A DNA stretch of 64,000 bases from Bacillota bacterium (GCA_023391635.1 JAEWAQ010000052.1:124001-188000); one strand, 5' to 3'; shown: positions 26,578 to 36,402, counted from the first letter of the stretch. The notes: generated from the sequence alone by a model not told the origin. A program made the numbers and translations.

Positions 26578-27490
26578 CGCCGTCCTCGTAATAAGTCCAA
26601 TATTTAGACGACTTGAATACGACCAGCGTAAAAGCCATCACGACCATAAACAATATCCATGATTGAGCGGAAGCATATCCCATCTTCATATATCGAAACC
26701 CGGTTTCATACATCATCATCGTATACAGGTAGGTTTCCTTCATCGGCCCTCCTCCGGTAATAAGCGCCGGCGAAGTGTACTCCTGAAAGGCATACAGCGT
26801 CTGCATAATGATATTGAAGAACAGAATCGAGCTGATCATCGGAAACGTGATGCGTCCGAACGTGGATAGCGGCCCCGCTCCGTCGATCTTCGCGGATTCA
26901 TACAACTCGGCGGGAATGTTTTTGAGCCCGGCCAGAAACAGCAGCATAGACGAACCGAATTGCCAAATGACGAGCGATCCCAATGTGTACATCGCCACAT
27001 CCGGATTTCCAAGCCAGTCGACGGCAGGGAAAGGCGATAATCGATTAATGATGCCGTCCCGGCTGAAGATCGCTCTCCAGAGAATGGCGATGGCGACGCT
27101 CCCGCCAAGGAGCGACGGCAGATAGAACAGCGTACGGAACGTGCCGATGAATCTGAGCTTCATATTCATGAGCATCGCGACCAGCAGAGCGAAGGCAAGC
27201 TTTAACGGCACCGCGATCACGACATACTTCAGCGTGACCAACAGGGATTGCCTGAAGATGCTGTCCGTGGCGATCAAACGCTTGTAATTGTCAAGACCGA
27301 CGAATTTCATGGAAGTCAGAATGCTGAAGTCGGTGAAAGAATAAACGAATGATGCACCCAAGGGATACAGCTGAAAAATGAGAAATCCGAGTATCCAGGG
27401 CAAAATATACAGATATGCGACATTCTGAGAATGATCCCGATGCGATCTGACAAGGGATTTGATCTTCTTTGTTGCGACGGCTATGCTCAA
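26552..27490 (-). CDS. Carbohydrate ABC permease, MalF-type
   Basis: This 312-residue protein has six membrane helices, starting with VAYLYILPWILGFLIFQLY, and the EAA-like loop in ELYESAKIDGAGPLSTFGRI. It pairs with the MalG-type permease downstream. The start is a TTG at 27490 behind GGGGGATTACGT. A 15-base-pair hairpin separates it from the binding-protein gene. Confidence 0.92.
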   Translation of the reverse strand: MSIAVATKKIKSLVRSHRDHSQNVAYLYILPWILGFLIFQLYPLGASFVYSFTDFSILTSMKFVGLDNYKRLIATDSIFRQSLLVTLKYVVIAVPLKLAFALLVAMLMNMKLRFIGTFRTLFYLPSLLGGSVAIAILWRAIFSRDGIINRLSPFPAVDWLGNPDVAMYTLGSLVIWQFGSSMLLFLAGLKNIPAELYESAKIDGAGPLSTFGRITFPMISSILFFNIIMQTLYAFQEYTSPALITGGGPMKETYLYTMMMYETGFRYMKMGYASAQSWILFMVVMAFTLVVFKSSKYWTYYEDGGEFTSGKK

Positions 27491-27506
27491 ACGTAATCCC
27501 CCTTTG

Positions 27507-27543
27507 CGTCCCGCCCGGAATCATGATCATTCCGGGCGGGACG
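27507..27543. repeat. 15-bp inverted repeat between the binding-protein and permease genes
   Basis: cgtcccgcccggaat (27507-27521) pairs exactly with attccgggcgggacg (27529-27543) around a 7-base loop. There is no T-run, so it is best read as a stabiliser that protects the binding-protein part of the transcript and makes it more abundant than the permease part. Confidence 0.75.
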
Positions 27544-27555
27544 GATACTGCCGAC

Positions 27556-28881
27556 TTACTTCTTCAAGGTGCCGAGAATTTGATTCAATTCCTTCATCAG
27601 TTCGTCGGTAGCTTGCTCCGGCGTCATTCTGTTGTAGCCGACCTGATGAATGTAATCCAGCAGCCGATTCGTAATCTCGGTGTTCAGGCTGGGGCCGTTA
27701 TCGGGCAGCCCTGTCCACTCCAGGGCATAGTTCACGCCTTTCGTAATCTGGGGTCTGATCTTGTTGTTCTTCTCCAACTGATCGCGGGCTTTACTAACCG
27801 CCGGGACACCGCGCACATCGCCCAGAATCTCGATCGCTTCTTCATCATTGTAGAACCAGTCGAGGAAATCTGCCGCGGCATCGACATGTGAGGACCTGTT
27901 ATTAATGCTCAAGATGTTCGTAGGCGTCGCCGGAATGGCTTCGTCAGCCGGGTCATCCGTGACGAAGAAGCGGGTAGAGTCAATCTCGAACGGGCTGGCA
28001 TCGATGAAGGTGCCGATCAAGGAAGCATACGTGCCTGTCATCACGTAGCGCTCGTTGAGCCAGTCCGGGTTGTCCGCGATTTGCGTCTCGTACACCGTAC
28101 CGATTTCGAAAGGCGGAACGGTCTTCGTATCGACCAGTCTCCGGATATACTGAAAGATGTTGACCATCTCGTCCCGCGTGAAGCCCAGCGTATAATCGTC
28201 ATTAATCAAGTTGTGACCGGTCTTCTGCTTAAGCAGCACTTTGACCAGAATAATTTGCAATTCTTTCTTGAAGTAGATGAAATATTTATCCGGGTCTTGC
28301 TTGTTGACTTCCTGACCGATCGTAATCAAATCCTCGAAATCCCAAGTATCGGACTTCGACATGTCGATCCCCATCTTCTTCGCCAGCTCGACATTGAAGA
28401 TGTTGCTGATTCCGTTCACCCCCGTAGGCAATCCGATCAGATAGTCCGATCCTCCTCCGTACCTTTTGGCAAAGTCCATATCGAACCCGCTCATGTCAAT
28501 CCGATCCTGCAGCTCAAGCATGTTGACGAAAGGCTTGCCTTGGTTGATGAGGTCGGGAACGAACTGATAATCGAGCTGAATAATGTCCGGGGCCGAGTTG
28601 CTGGCAATCTGGGTTAGCAGCTTCTCGAAATAGGTGTCCCACGCTTCGACCTGTCCTTCGATCTTCACATTCGGGTGCTTGGCCATGTAAGCGTCGATCG
28701 CTTTGTACGTCGCTTCGTTGCGCGCATCTCCGCCCCACCACATAAACTTCAGTTTGATTGGATCTCCGGGCGCGCCCGATTGATCCTGGCCCTTGCCTTC
28801 CGAGCCGGCATTGCCGCATGCCGCCAAAATAAGCATCACGGCAACAACTGCCAGCACCACGAATTTCCTGCTTAATTTCAT
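27556..28881 (-). CDS. Extracellular sugar-binding lipoprotein
   Basis: This 441-residue protein has a lipoprotein signal (KFVVLAVVAVMLILAACGN, lipid-linked Cys at about 22). A solute-binding fold follows, with LKFMWWGGDARNEATYKAID and SNSAPDIIQLDYQFVPDLIN. It delivers sugar to the two permeases downstream in the operon. The ATG has AAGGGGAG 9 bases upstream. A cre site lies between its promoter and start, so it is probably repressed by CcpA. The neighbours GH2 and NagB suggest an amino-sugar oligosaccharide. Confidence 0.93.
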   Translation of the reverse strand: MKLSRKFVVLAVVAVMLILAACGNAGSEGKGQDQSGAPGDPIKLKFMWWGGDARNEATYKAIDAYMAKHPNVKIEGQVEAWDTYFEKLLTQIASNSAPDIIQLDYQFVPDLINQGKPFVNMLELQDRIDMSGFDMDFAKRYGGGSDYLIGLPTGVNGISNIFNVELAKKMGIDMSKSDTWDFEDLITIGQEVNKQDPDKYFIYFKKELQIILVKVLLKQKTGHNLINDDYTLGFTRDEMVNIFQYIRRLVDTKTVPPFEIGTVYETQIADNPDWLNERYVMTGTYASLIGTFIDASPFEIDSTRFFVTDDPADEAIPATPTNILSINNRSSHVDAAADFLDWFYNDEEAIEILGDVRGVPAVSKARDQLEKNNKIRPQITKGVNYALEWTGLPDNGPSLNTEITNRLLDYIHQVGYNRMTPEQATDELMKELNQILGTLKK

Positions 28882-28909
28882 TGCGCTTGTCTCCCCTTCT
28901 TTGATAATC

Positions 28910-28923
28910 TGTAAGCGTATACA
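28910..28923. promoter_or_regulatory. CcpA cre site
   Basis: tgtaagcgtataca matches the core cre consensus TGNAARCGNWWWCA at every position and is followed by A. It lies just downstream of the predicted transcription start of the binding-protein gene, the place where CcpA blocks transcription when preferred sugars are present. Confidence 0.7.
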
Positions 28924-28936
28924 ACGCTATATGTTC

Positions 28937-28942
28937 ATTATA
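28937..28942 (-). promoter_or_regulatory. -10 element of the sugar operon
   Basis: A perfect TATAAT lies on the minus strand at 28942-28937. No good -35 hexamer was found at 16-18 bases, which suits activation by the adjacent response regulator. Confidence 0.5.
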
Positions 28943-29034
28943 CGGTTCAGCCGGTTTGCGAGAAGTTCACAGGTTCAGATTCGAGGCTCATGATTTCATA
29001 TCATTATTTAACAGGTAACTCCGATTCTGAACGT

Positions 29035-29063
29035 TTGATACGTCGGGCCGCCGATCAGATGAT
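29035..29063 (+). promoter_or_regulatory. Likely promoter of the response regulator/kinase pair
   Basis: TTGATA (29035-29040) and GATGAT (29058-29063) are separated by 17 bases. They match 5 and 4 of 6 consensus bases. The first gene starts about 40 bases downstream. Confidence 0.5.
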
Positions 29064-29104
29064 ATATTAATGGAATACGGGAGAATTTGCGAGGAGGCGT
29101 GCGC

Positions 29105-29869
29105 GTGTACAAGGTTCTGATCGTGGACGATGAATTCGAAATCAGAAACGGACTAAGCAACTATTTCCCCTGGCAATCGCTGAATTTTGAGGTCGCGATG
29201 ACGGCCGAGAACGGCGTGAAAGCATTGGCGTTGATGAAGGAGTATGCCTTCGACGTGCTCCTGTGCGATATCAGAATGCCGGAGATGACGGGAATCGAGC
29301 TTGCCCGCGAATTGTCGCTGAGCAAATCCAAAGTCAAAATCGTGTTGATGAGCGGATATCGGGAATTCGAATACGCGCAAAGCGCGATTGAATACAACGT
29401 GCGTTATTATTTGCTGAAACCGACGAAATATGAGCGATTGACGGAAGTGTTCACCAAGCTTGGCGAAGAGCTTAGCCGCGAAACCGGCCAACGTGCGAAG
29501 CAGACGTTCGCGGACAAATCGGAAAATTCCTTGGGCTATTACGAATCTCTGATTCAGAACATCAAAGCCTACATCAGTCAAAATTACAAAACGGCCACGC
29601 TGAAAAGCACGGCTCGCCACATCGGCATGAATCCGCACTATCTCAGCAGCTTTTTCAAACAGCATACGAACGAGATGTTCTCGGAATACATCATGAAGAT
29701 CAAGATGGAGAAAGCCGCGGAAATGCTTGTCCGGCCGCAGGTGAAAATCTATGAAATCTGCGAAGAACTCGGTTACAGCACGGCCAACAATTTCTCTCGC
29801 AGCTTCAAGGCTTATTACAATATAAGCCCCAGCGAATACCGTCAAGCGCAAGGAGACGCGGAATGCTAA
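29105..29869 (+). CDS. AraC-type response regulator (YesN family)
   Basis: This protein of about 254 residues has a receiver domain (YKVLIVDDEFEIRNGLSNYF; phosphorylated Asp near residue 55 in LLCDIRMPEMTG; Lys in YLLKPTKYE). A C-terminal AraC domain follows, with the two helix-turn-helix motifs ATLKSTARHIGMNPHYLSSF and VKIYEICEELGYSTANNFSR. It most likely activates the divergent sugar operon. The GTG at 29105 follows GAGGAGG by 7 bases; a GTG at 29099 and a TTG at 29087 are alternatives. It overlaps the kinase gene by 7 bases. Confidence 0.93.
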   Translation: MYKVLIVDDEFEIRNGLSNYFPWQSLNFEVAMTAENGVKALALMKEYAFDVLLCDIRMPEMTGIELARELSLSKSKVKIVLMSGYREFEYAQSAIEYNVRYYLLKPTKYERLTEVFTKLGEELSRETGQRAKQTFADKSENSLGYYESLIQNIKAYISQNYKTATLKSTARHIGMNPHYLSSFFKQHTNEMFSEYIMKIKMEKAAEMLVRPQVKIYEICEELGYSTANNFSRSFKAYYNISPSEYRQAQGDAEC

Positions 29870-31650
29870 GAAAGCTATCGATCCGGGACATCAGAAAAAC
29901 CTTTTTCATCAAAAATTTCTTTCTGTTCCTCATTCCCGCACTGTTGTCGATAGCGATTATCGGTATGCTGTCCTATTGGTTCACCTACAGCGACGTCAAG
30001 CAGCATGTCGAAGAGAACAATAACGCGCTTCTGGACAACGCGATGAACCGGATGGAAAGCATCATTAAAGAAATCGAAGATATCAACATCAATCTGAGCT
30101 CCAATCCGTTTATCAAAATTCGCTTGAAACGGATCCTGTCCAACATTCCGCTCGTTCTCGCGGCAGATGACCATACGGCTTTCCGAACGATAGCGGACAT
30201 GATCTTCGTCTCCGCCAACTCCAACAAATACATCCATTCGATATATATTTACATTGAAAGCCCGAATGAGATGTACCTGGAGAGCCGGGAAAAACAAATT
30301 CATGCATTGAGCGATTCCAAGGATCGTTCCTGGCACGACAGCTACTTGCGCAACAAGGAAGATCCGGCCGCTTCCTGGGTGGAGAGGCGCAGCATTCACA
30401 CGGAATTTCGCGATATCTCGCTGCTTACGTTGTATAACAAAACCTATTCCACGCTCTCCGGTCTAAGAGAGCCGGATGGCGTACTGGTACTCAATATTTA
30501 TGCGGACAGCATCAACCAACTGCTCGATTCGCTGATTAACGTTCCCGAACAAACCTTGCTTGTGGTCGACGATCAGAACCGCTTGATATTCAACAGCAAT
30601 CATGCCGTGGCATTGCCTGACGACATCGCGCCGATTGCGACAAGCGCCTCCCATACCTATCGGTTGAACAACGAATCGTATGTCGTGACCAGCCAGCACT
30701 TCGAAAGATACAATTGGAGATTTATTTCTCTCGTTCCACGCAATACGCTGTACAAGATCCCGAACCGGATCGTTGTCAGCACGATGCTCGGTTTCATTCT
30801 CTCCATCGCGGCAAGCGCCATGTTCGCGCTCTATACGACGAAGAGAGCTTACAACAACTTCTCCAGTCTGCTGACCATTATCGAACTGACGCAGAAGGGC
30901 GAATCCGTTGCCGATATCCATCCGCCCAAATCAAGCAATGAGTACAACTACATTGTCCACAATCTGCTGAAAACGTTCATTGAGCACGACTATTTGACCG
31001 TGCAGAAAAAATATCGCATGCAGGCGCTGGAATTGCAGGCGATGCAAGCGCAGGTGAATCCCCATTTCCTGTTGAACACGATGGAAACGATTTACTGGCG
31101 ATCGATGAATTCGGCTGGGCGGCCCGGCAAAAGCACGGCGATTATCGAGGATATTTCCAGCATTCTGCAATATTCGTTGTACAATCCGATGGAGCTGGTC
31201 TGCCTCTTCGAGGAAGTGGATATCGCCAAGAGCTATATGAACATCCAGAAAGTCAGGCACAAGAACCGCTTCGAAGAACAGTGGGATGTCGATCCGATGC
31301 TCGTCGAATACAAGATCAACAAGCTGATCCTGCAATCCATTCTCGAAAATGCCATCTATCATGGCTATCGGGATGATCAGCACGTGCTGAAAATCAGAAT
31401 TCGCATCTCTCGCCACGAATCCGGCCTTCGCCTCTCCATTATCGATAACGGAAAAGGTATACCGACGGACAAGCTGGCCGAGATCCGTCAGTCGCTGCAC
31501 AGGACAAGCACCGACTTCTCCCGGCATATCGGCTTGTACAATACCCACAGGCGCATCTTGCTCACACACGGGGAGCCTTACGGCCTGAAAATATTCAGCG
31601 TTCGCAACATCGGCACACTGGTGCGTATCGATCTGCCGCTCATCGGGTAA
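29863..31650 (+). CDS. Sensor histidine kinase (YesM family)
   Basis: This 595-residue protein has two membrane helices (about 18-40 and 300-322) around a Cache-like extracellular domain. Its cytoplasmic His kinase domain has the phosphorylated His at residue 401 (QVNPHFLLNTMETIYW) and an ATPase core with LQSILENAIYHGY and LSIIDNGKGIP. It pairs with the response regulator just upstream through a 7-base overlap and probably senses extracellular sugar or the loaded binding protein. Its end overlaps the convergent SGNH gene by 11 bases. Confidence 0.93.
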   Translation: MLRKLSIRDIRKTFFIKNFFLFLIPALLSIAIIGMLSYWFTYSDVKQHVEENNNALLDNAMNRMESIIKEIEDININLSSNPFIKIRLKRILSNIPLVLAADDHTAFRTIADMIFVSANSNKYIHSIYIYIESPNEMYLESREKQIHALSDSKDRSWHDSYLRNKEDPAASWVERRSIHTEFRDISLLTLYNKTYSTLSGLREPDGVLVLNIYADSINQLLDSLINVPEQTLLVVDDQNRLIFNSNHAVALPDDIAPIATSASHTYRLNNESYVVTSQHFERYNWRFISLVPRNTLYKIPNRIVVSTMLGFILSIAASAMFALYTTKRAYNNFSSLLTIIELTQKGESVADIHPPKSSNEYNYIVHNLLKTFIEHDYLTVQKKYRMQALELQAMQAQVNPHFLLNTMETIYWRSMNSAGRPGKSTAIIEDISSILQYSLYNPMELVCLFEEVDIAKSYMNIQKVRHKNRFEEQWDVDPMLVEYKINKLILQSILENAIYHGYRDDQHVLKIRIRISRHESGLRLSIIDNGKGIPTDKLAEIRQSLHRTSTDFSRHIGLYNTHRRILLTHGEPYGLKIFSVRNIGTLVRIDLPLIG

Positions 31651-32752
31651 ATCCGCCGCCCTTGGCCAGCATGCAAAATACGAATTGCGCATACCACCGG
31701 GACAAATAATCGTTCGGATGGTTCACGTTATTGCCCGTCATATCGCTGAAGCTCTTCGATTTCAGCAGCTCGGCGTGCACCCCGGTCAGATCGGCAGCAG
31801 CGACACCCGGCATTTCGGCGGCCAATTCGCAGAGCGCCTCGTAATAATAAGGCTGCTGATCCAGGAAGAAGGTCTCTTCGTTCGGCAGCGTCGTACCGAC
31901 CAGGATGAGCTCGGCGGAAGGATTGCCCGACCGCACGGTGTCAACGATTGACCGGATATTGGCCTTGTAGACGGACGGATGGACTCCGTCTCCATTACAG
32001 GTCCCCGAGCCGTCGTTCATCCCGAAGGCGATCACGACAAGATCCGGGCGTTCGTCGGCAACGAGCGATGCGGCATTGTCTTTGCCCCACGACGATGTCG
32101 TCCCGCCGACGGACGGATTCACGAACACGACATCGGAGCCGTAATGGCGCTTCAGCTCGTTCACGATCATCTGCCCCCATATCGGCATAAAGGGCGGGAC
32201 CCCGGTAAATGCGCTGGCGTTGGCGCCTTCCGAGATGCTGTCACCGTACAGCACCATAGTCAGGGGCTCGCCCTTGCGCAGTTTGCCGATGGTCCGGGTC
32301 AAGCTTTTATCTGCGAATACGGGACGGGGCCCGTTCCACTTGCCTGCGTGCCGGTAAGTCACAACGATTTGCCGGTCGTGAAAGAACGACCCTTCCCGAA
32401 AGACGACCGCGCCCCCGCCCTTCTTCGGCATACTTACATTCGGAACGTACTCGGGCAAATACATCTCGTCTTCGGTCATGACAGGAATTCGCGATTGCGC
32501 CGTCAAGCGCAGCGTGCCGCTAGCAAACGTCCAGTCGACGCCTGCCTCGTATGTTGAATCCAATCGCGCATTCATCACAGATACAATCTCCGTGGGCGGA
32601 AACGCCAGCCGCGCTGCCGGCAACTCGCCCTTCCGGGCTACCATTAATACCGATTCGTTATGCACCGTTGCCCCTTGCCAGAAGAACTGCATGTATACAG
32701 GCGCCGCCCTCTCTTTCACTCGATTCGATAGGTTATCGAAGGACGCCGACAA
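31640..32752 (-). CDS. SGNH/GDSL hydrolase with N-terminal beta-sandwich
   Basis: This protein of about 370 residues has an N-terminal beta-sandwich (about 1-165) and an SGNH domain with the catalytic Ser in LYGDSISEG, the Gly of block II in VNPSVGGTTSSWG, the Asn of block III in AFGMNDGSG and the His in GNNVNHPNDY. Such enzymes remove acetyl or other acyl groups from glycans. The frame begins at a TTG at 32752, overlapping the preceding SGNH gene by 20 bases. An ATG at 32692 is an alternative, and neither has a clear ribosome site. No signal peptide is visible. Confidence 0.85.
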   Translation of the reverse strand: MSASFDNLSNRVKERAAPVYMQFFWQGATVHNESVLMVARKGELPAARLAFPPTEIVSVMNARLDSTYEAGVDWTFASGTLRLTAQSRIPVMTEDEMYLPEYVPNVSMPKKGGGAVVFREGSFFHDRQIVVTYRHAGKWNGPRPVFADKSLTRTIGKLRKGEPLTMVLYGDSISEGANASAFTGVPPFMPIWGQMIVNELKRHYGSDVVFVNPSVGGTTSSWGKDNAASLVADERPDLVVIAFGMNDGSGTCNGDGVHPSVYKANIRSIVDTVRSGNPSAELILVGTTLPNEETFFLDQQPYYYEALCELAAEMPGVAAADLTGVHAELLKSKSFSDMTGNNVNHPNDYLSRWYAQFVFCMLAKGGGFTR

Positions 32753-33833
32753 GCGTCAGGCGCAATGTCGTGCCCTGGCATTCCGGACGATTGCCGTGCG
32801 TCACTTCCAGCTCGAATTCATGTGGTCCTTCAGTCAGATTTTCGGCGATCGTCTCGGCTCTGAACCAACCGCTGTCCGGGCACCAGCCCGGCCTGTCCCG
32901 CTTCATGATTGCCGGCCTGCCGCCATCCAGCCGATAGTTGAACTCCGCGGAAGTTTTGCCGAAATCGAAGCCCAGCACCAATCCTGTTCCATGGAAGGAG
33001 AAGCGGAGTCTGGCGCCTACGGCGGCTGTTTCGAGGATCTGGTCCATCCATACGTTACGCGTACTTCTGCGGATGGTCCACGGGCCCGCTAACTGCACAT
33101 CCGCCAAGGAGAAGCACTCCGCATCGCCCCAATGGCCGACATACAACGGCGCAGGCATCGCTTGCGCTTCGACAGCCGCGCTCCCGGCCGTCGCTCCGCC
33201 GCCAAGCTCCCGCTCCAGGAACTTTATCACACTGTGCGCATAGCTTAGGCTGCCCCTGCTTGTCGGATGGAGTCCGTCGGGCAGCCACTCCTCCCACTTC
33301 ATGCGGCCTTGCCGGACTTCTTCCAGCGCATGGAGTCCCATCCACACCGATCCGATTCCGTAATGCGCCGCCAACCGTTCAAACTCTGCGATCGTATCCG
33401 GCACACAGCCGGACATCATCGCTTCGTACATCTCCTGCCGGAAAGTGTAGACCAGTACAACATCGCACCGCCCCTTGCCCAGCAGCTTCCTGAGCAAGCC
33501 TTCCCGCGAACGGTTCCTTCTGTCTACGGGCGTTTCGGCATCGTTCACCGCATAATCCACAAACACAAGATCGCATCCTCGCGCAACGATATCCCGCTCC
33601 GACCGCAGAACGCCAAGCTCGCTGCCTGTCGCTCCGATGGCCGCATTCTCAACATGAAACCGAACGCGGGGATAACGTTCCACCAGATCGCTTAAGACCG
33701 CTTCCGGCCAATTATGTCCCGGCCGCTCGTCGGTGATCGAACCCCCTAGGAATCCGACGGTCAGCGCTCCTTCGGCCAGCTTCCGTTTCGTGCGACGCAA
33801 CGTATTTCTATGCTGCCATACAGACAGTGTCAT
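32733..33833 (-). CDS. SGNH/GDSL hydrolase
   Basis: This 366-residue protein has an SGNH domain: VGFLGGSITDE with the nucleophile Ser, ENAAIGATGSELG, VFVDYAVNDAET and a C-terminal LPDGLHPTSRG holding the Asp and His of the triad. A second beta-sandwich (about 225-366) may bind sugar. The ATG at 33833 has AGGAG about 12 bases upstream. It lies after the alpha-mannosidase gene in the same operon, so it probably deacylates the intermediates that the mannosidases then trim. Confidence 0.87.
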   Translation of the reverse strand: MTLSVWQHRNTLRRTKRKLAEGALTVGFLGGSITDERPGHNWPEAVLSDLVERYPRVRFHVENAAIGATGSELGVLRSERDIVARGCDLVFVDYAVNDAETPVDRRNRSREGLLRKLLGKGRCDVVLVYTFRQEMYEAMMSGCVPDTIAEFERLAAHYGIGSVWMGLHALEEVRQGRMKWEEWLPDGLHPTSRGSLSYAHSVIKFLERELGGGATAGSAAVEAQAMPAPLYVGHWGDAECFSLADVQLAGPWTIRRSTRNVWMDQILETAAVGARLRFSFHGTGLVLGFDFGKTSAEFNYRLDGGRPAIMKRDRPGWCPDSGWFRAETIAENLTEGPHEFELEVTHGNRPECQGTTLRLTLVGVLR

Positions 33834-33887
33834 CTACGCTATCTTCTCCTTCGTCATCCCGAGTTCCTTCACGACGGCATACCGTCG

Positions 33888-36389
33888 TCATTCCACGTCC
33901 TTCTCGCACAGATTCGTCTCGACCAATGTGTCCGCTGCCGGATCGAGGCGAAATGTCATGCAGGCGAATCCGTTCATCCGGACTTCCCGGCGCAAGCCGA
34001 ATGCCGGGATGGACAGGATCGTGGAACGGGCATAACCTGTCGGTTCGTATAATCGGATGATATAGCCTTCGCCCCGTTCTTCCTTCTTGAATGCGCTGAG
34101 CTGGATCACGTCATCTTCAAGCTTGAGCGCAGCTCCGCTTCTCGCGCCTTCTCCCGATGGGAAAAATGAGAGCGAATAGGGCTGCTCGTTATGGACAGTT
34201 GCCTCACGCTCCACCACTTGCATTCTGGCGGCGGCCTCCCCGGCGTTTACCCAGATCGCGTATTGGCGCTCTCCCTGATCCATCCGCGGAGTGAAGCGAT
34301 CCTCCGGCACGATCGGCCGATCGTATATCGGATGAGCGCAGTAGCCGGCGCCGCGCAGCAGCGACAGCCGTATTTCGCCCCCCTGGCAATCCGAGCCGTA
34401 AATGCCGTTGTTGATGCAGGTCAAAGCCCGCCCGGTTTGTTCGGATTGCACTGCAACCCACTTCTGCGCCACCGTCTCATTGCCGTTGTCGGCCAGTTCG
34501 CTGACCCCGAACGCCGTCTGCCCGCGATATCGGCCATCCGCAAGACGCGTCGGGATGGCCAGCTTCAGCATCTTGTCTTTCTCGTTCCAGTAGACCCTCA
34601 GCCGCACCTCGAGCTCCGTGCCCCGCTTCGGCAGCTTGTAGGTCAGACAGATCGAAGACCCGCCATACTGAAGCATGCATTCAATGACCGTGCGAACCGC
34701 CCCGTCTTCAATGACGCGGACGGAGGGCAACTCCGCCTTCACGCCGGAGAAGCTGCTTCCCACGGATGGCTTCATTAACGAGAATTGACCGACAACCGGT
34801 CCGTAGGCATGTCCGTCCATTCTCCAGGAATCTTCGATATCATGCACAACAAGCGGGGCGAATGCTCCCGGCTTTAAATAAGAAACCCCGTCGACCGAAT
34901 ACTCGTCGATCAGCCCGGTCGTCTCATTGATCGCCACGACGAGCCGGTCCGTTCGGAAGCGATAGGCGCCGCCGGTCGCCGTTAGCGCGGATACGGGCTT
35001 GCTCTCCAGCATCTCGATGCGGCAATCGAAGCGGTTCATCGAAGAAGGCGCCAGCTCCGCTGCGAATACGACCCGCTTGCGCCAATCCAGGTTCAGGTTG
35101 CTGTGCTCCTTCTCGGGCTGCGAAGGCAATGTCCTCTCGCCTTGCATGACGACAGGCAGCGAGAATTGCTCTGCCCAGTTCTGATCTTCCAGCATGAACT
35201 CGCATTCGAATATGCCCCGAACGACGTAAGGGTGTGGATTGTAGACCAGTATCGGATATGTGTGCGGTTCGGCCTTAGGCTCGCCGGATGCCAGCGCGAA
35301 GAAAGCCCGCGCCTTCAGACGCGAGACGATCTCCAAACCATGCTCCATCAGACGCAGCGAGGCTTCCTCCGCAGGCTGCACGCAAGTGCCCGGCAAAATA
35401 TCGTGGAACTGTGACATCATCAAGTCGCACAGCGCCTCGTGCACCTCCTCCCCGGGGTATGCCAACAGTCCGTGAATCCCGGCTGCGGACAGCATCTTCT
35501 CCGTCATATACAGCTCGTTCTCCAATCGGCGATGAAGCTGCTTGATGCGGATCAGCGAAGTGTAGCAGCCTACGAAGTAGGGGTTCAAGTCGCCTTCGTA
35601 TCGCGGAAACGCGTCCTGCTGCCGCAATTCCCGGAAATATCGCTCCGGAGTAGAATGCACGATTTCGAACGTATCGGATTGCTCCATCAATTCGCCGATC
35701 CGGGTGAGATCGAGCCGGGACGGCCCGCCGCCGTGATTGCCTACTCCCCACAGAACAAGGCCGAGCCGTGCATCCTCATGTTCCTTAAGCCATTGTTCGA
35801 TTTTCTCGCCCGCTTGTCCCAGCAGCGTATTGTAGCCTCCGAAGATGCGATGCGCCACGACGGCGCTGTCGTTATAGCCGCACCATATGAAGTCTTGTTG
35901 AGGCAATGCCGCGAAGTCATTCGGACGCATGAAAATATAAGAATCGTAACCCGCCTGCTGCAAAATCTGCACGAGTCCGCGCGTATGCCCGAAGGAATCG
36001 AAATTAATGGCCGTAGTCGGATTGACGCCGAATTTGTCCCGGAAATAAGCTTTGCCGAGCATGATTTGACGCACGAAGGATTCGCCCGACAGCATGTTGC
36101 AATCCGGCTGCAAGTACCAGCCGCCCATAATATGCCACTTGCCTTGTTTCACGAGCTGACGGATTCTCTCGAACAAGCCCGGCTCGAACTCCTCGACCCA
36201 TTTGTAAAGAATCGCTTCATTATGGTTAAAGATGTACCCTTCGTACTCCTCGCAAAATTCGGCCGCCGCCCGGAAAGTGGATACCGCCGCTGCGGCTCCT
36301 TCCTCCCACTGCCACTGCCATACCGGATCCAGATGGGCGTTGCTGAGCAAGTGCAATCTTCTCAAAAGCCGTTCCCTCCACCTCTTCAT
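33888..36389 (-). CDS. GH38 alpha-mannosidase
   Basis: This 833-residue protein begins MKRWRERLLRRLHLLSNAHL and has the GH38 zinc ligands in SNAHLDPVWQWQW, the nucleophile Asp in INFDSFGHTRGLVQIL, and the His of NHGGGPSR. The long C-terminal beta-domain runs from about residue 480 to the end. Members remove alpha-linked mannose from the non-reducing end. I chose the ATG at 36389 because the family starts about ten residues before SNAHLDP; an open frame extends to a GTG at 36446. The start region lies in a hairpin. No signal peptide is seen, so the enzyme is cytoplasmic. Confidence 0.9.
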   Translation of the reverse strand: MKRWRERLLRRLHLLSNAHLDPVWQWQWEEGAAAAVSTFRAAAEFCEEYEGYIFNHNEAILYKWVEEFEPGLFERIRQLVKQGKWHIMGGWYLQPDCNMLSGESFVRQIMLGKAYFRDKFGVNPTTAINFDSFGHTRGLVQILQQAGYDSYIFMRPNDFAALPQQDFIWCGYNDSAVVAHRIFGGYNTLLGQAGEKIEQWLKEHEDARLGLVLWGVGNHGGGPSRLDLTRIGELMEQSDTFEIVHSTPERYFRELRQQDAFPRYEGDLNPYFVGCYTSLIRIKQLHRRLENELYMTEKMLSAAGIHGLLAYPGEEVHEALCDLMMSQFHDILPGTCVQPAEEASLRLMEHGLEIVSRLKARAFFALASGEPKAEPHTYPILVYNPHPYVVRGIFECEFMLEDQNWAEQFSLPVVMQGERTLPSQPEKEHSNLNLDWRKRVVFAAELAPSSMNRFDCRIEMLESKPVSALTATGGAYRFRTDRLVVAINETTGLIDEYSVDGVSYLKPGAFAPLVVHDIEDSWRMDGHAYGPVVGQFSLMKPSVGSSFSGVKAELPSVRVIEDGAVRTVIECMLQYGGSSICLTYKLPKRGTELEVRLRVYWNEKDKMLKLAIPTRLADGRYRGQTAFGVSELADNGNETVAQKWVAVQSEQTGRALTCINNGIYGSDCQGGEIRLSLLRGAGYCAHPIYDRPIVPEDRFTPRMDQGERQYAIWVNAGEAAARMQVVEREATVHNEQPYSLSFFPSGEGARSGAALKLEDDVIQLSAFKKEERGEGYIIRLYEPTGYARSTILSIPAFGLRREVRMNGFACMTFRLDPAADTLVETNLCEKDVE

Positions 36390-36402
36390 ATTTCGAACAA
36401 AC

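Noticed and set aside
31630..31660. Terminator between the convergent kinase and SGNH genes
   Set aside because: The genes overlap by 11 bases and no hairpin with T-run was found.
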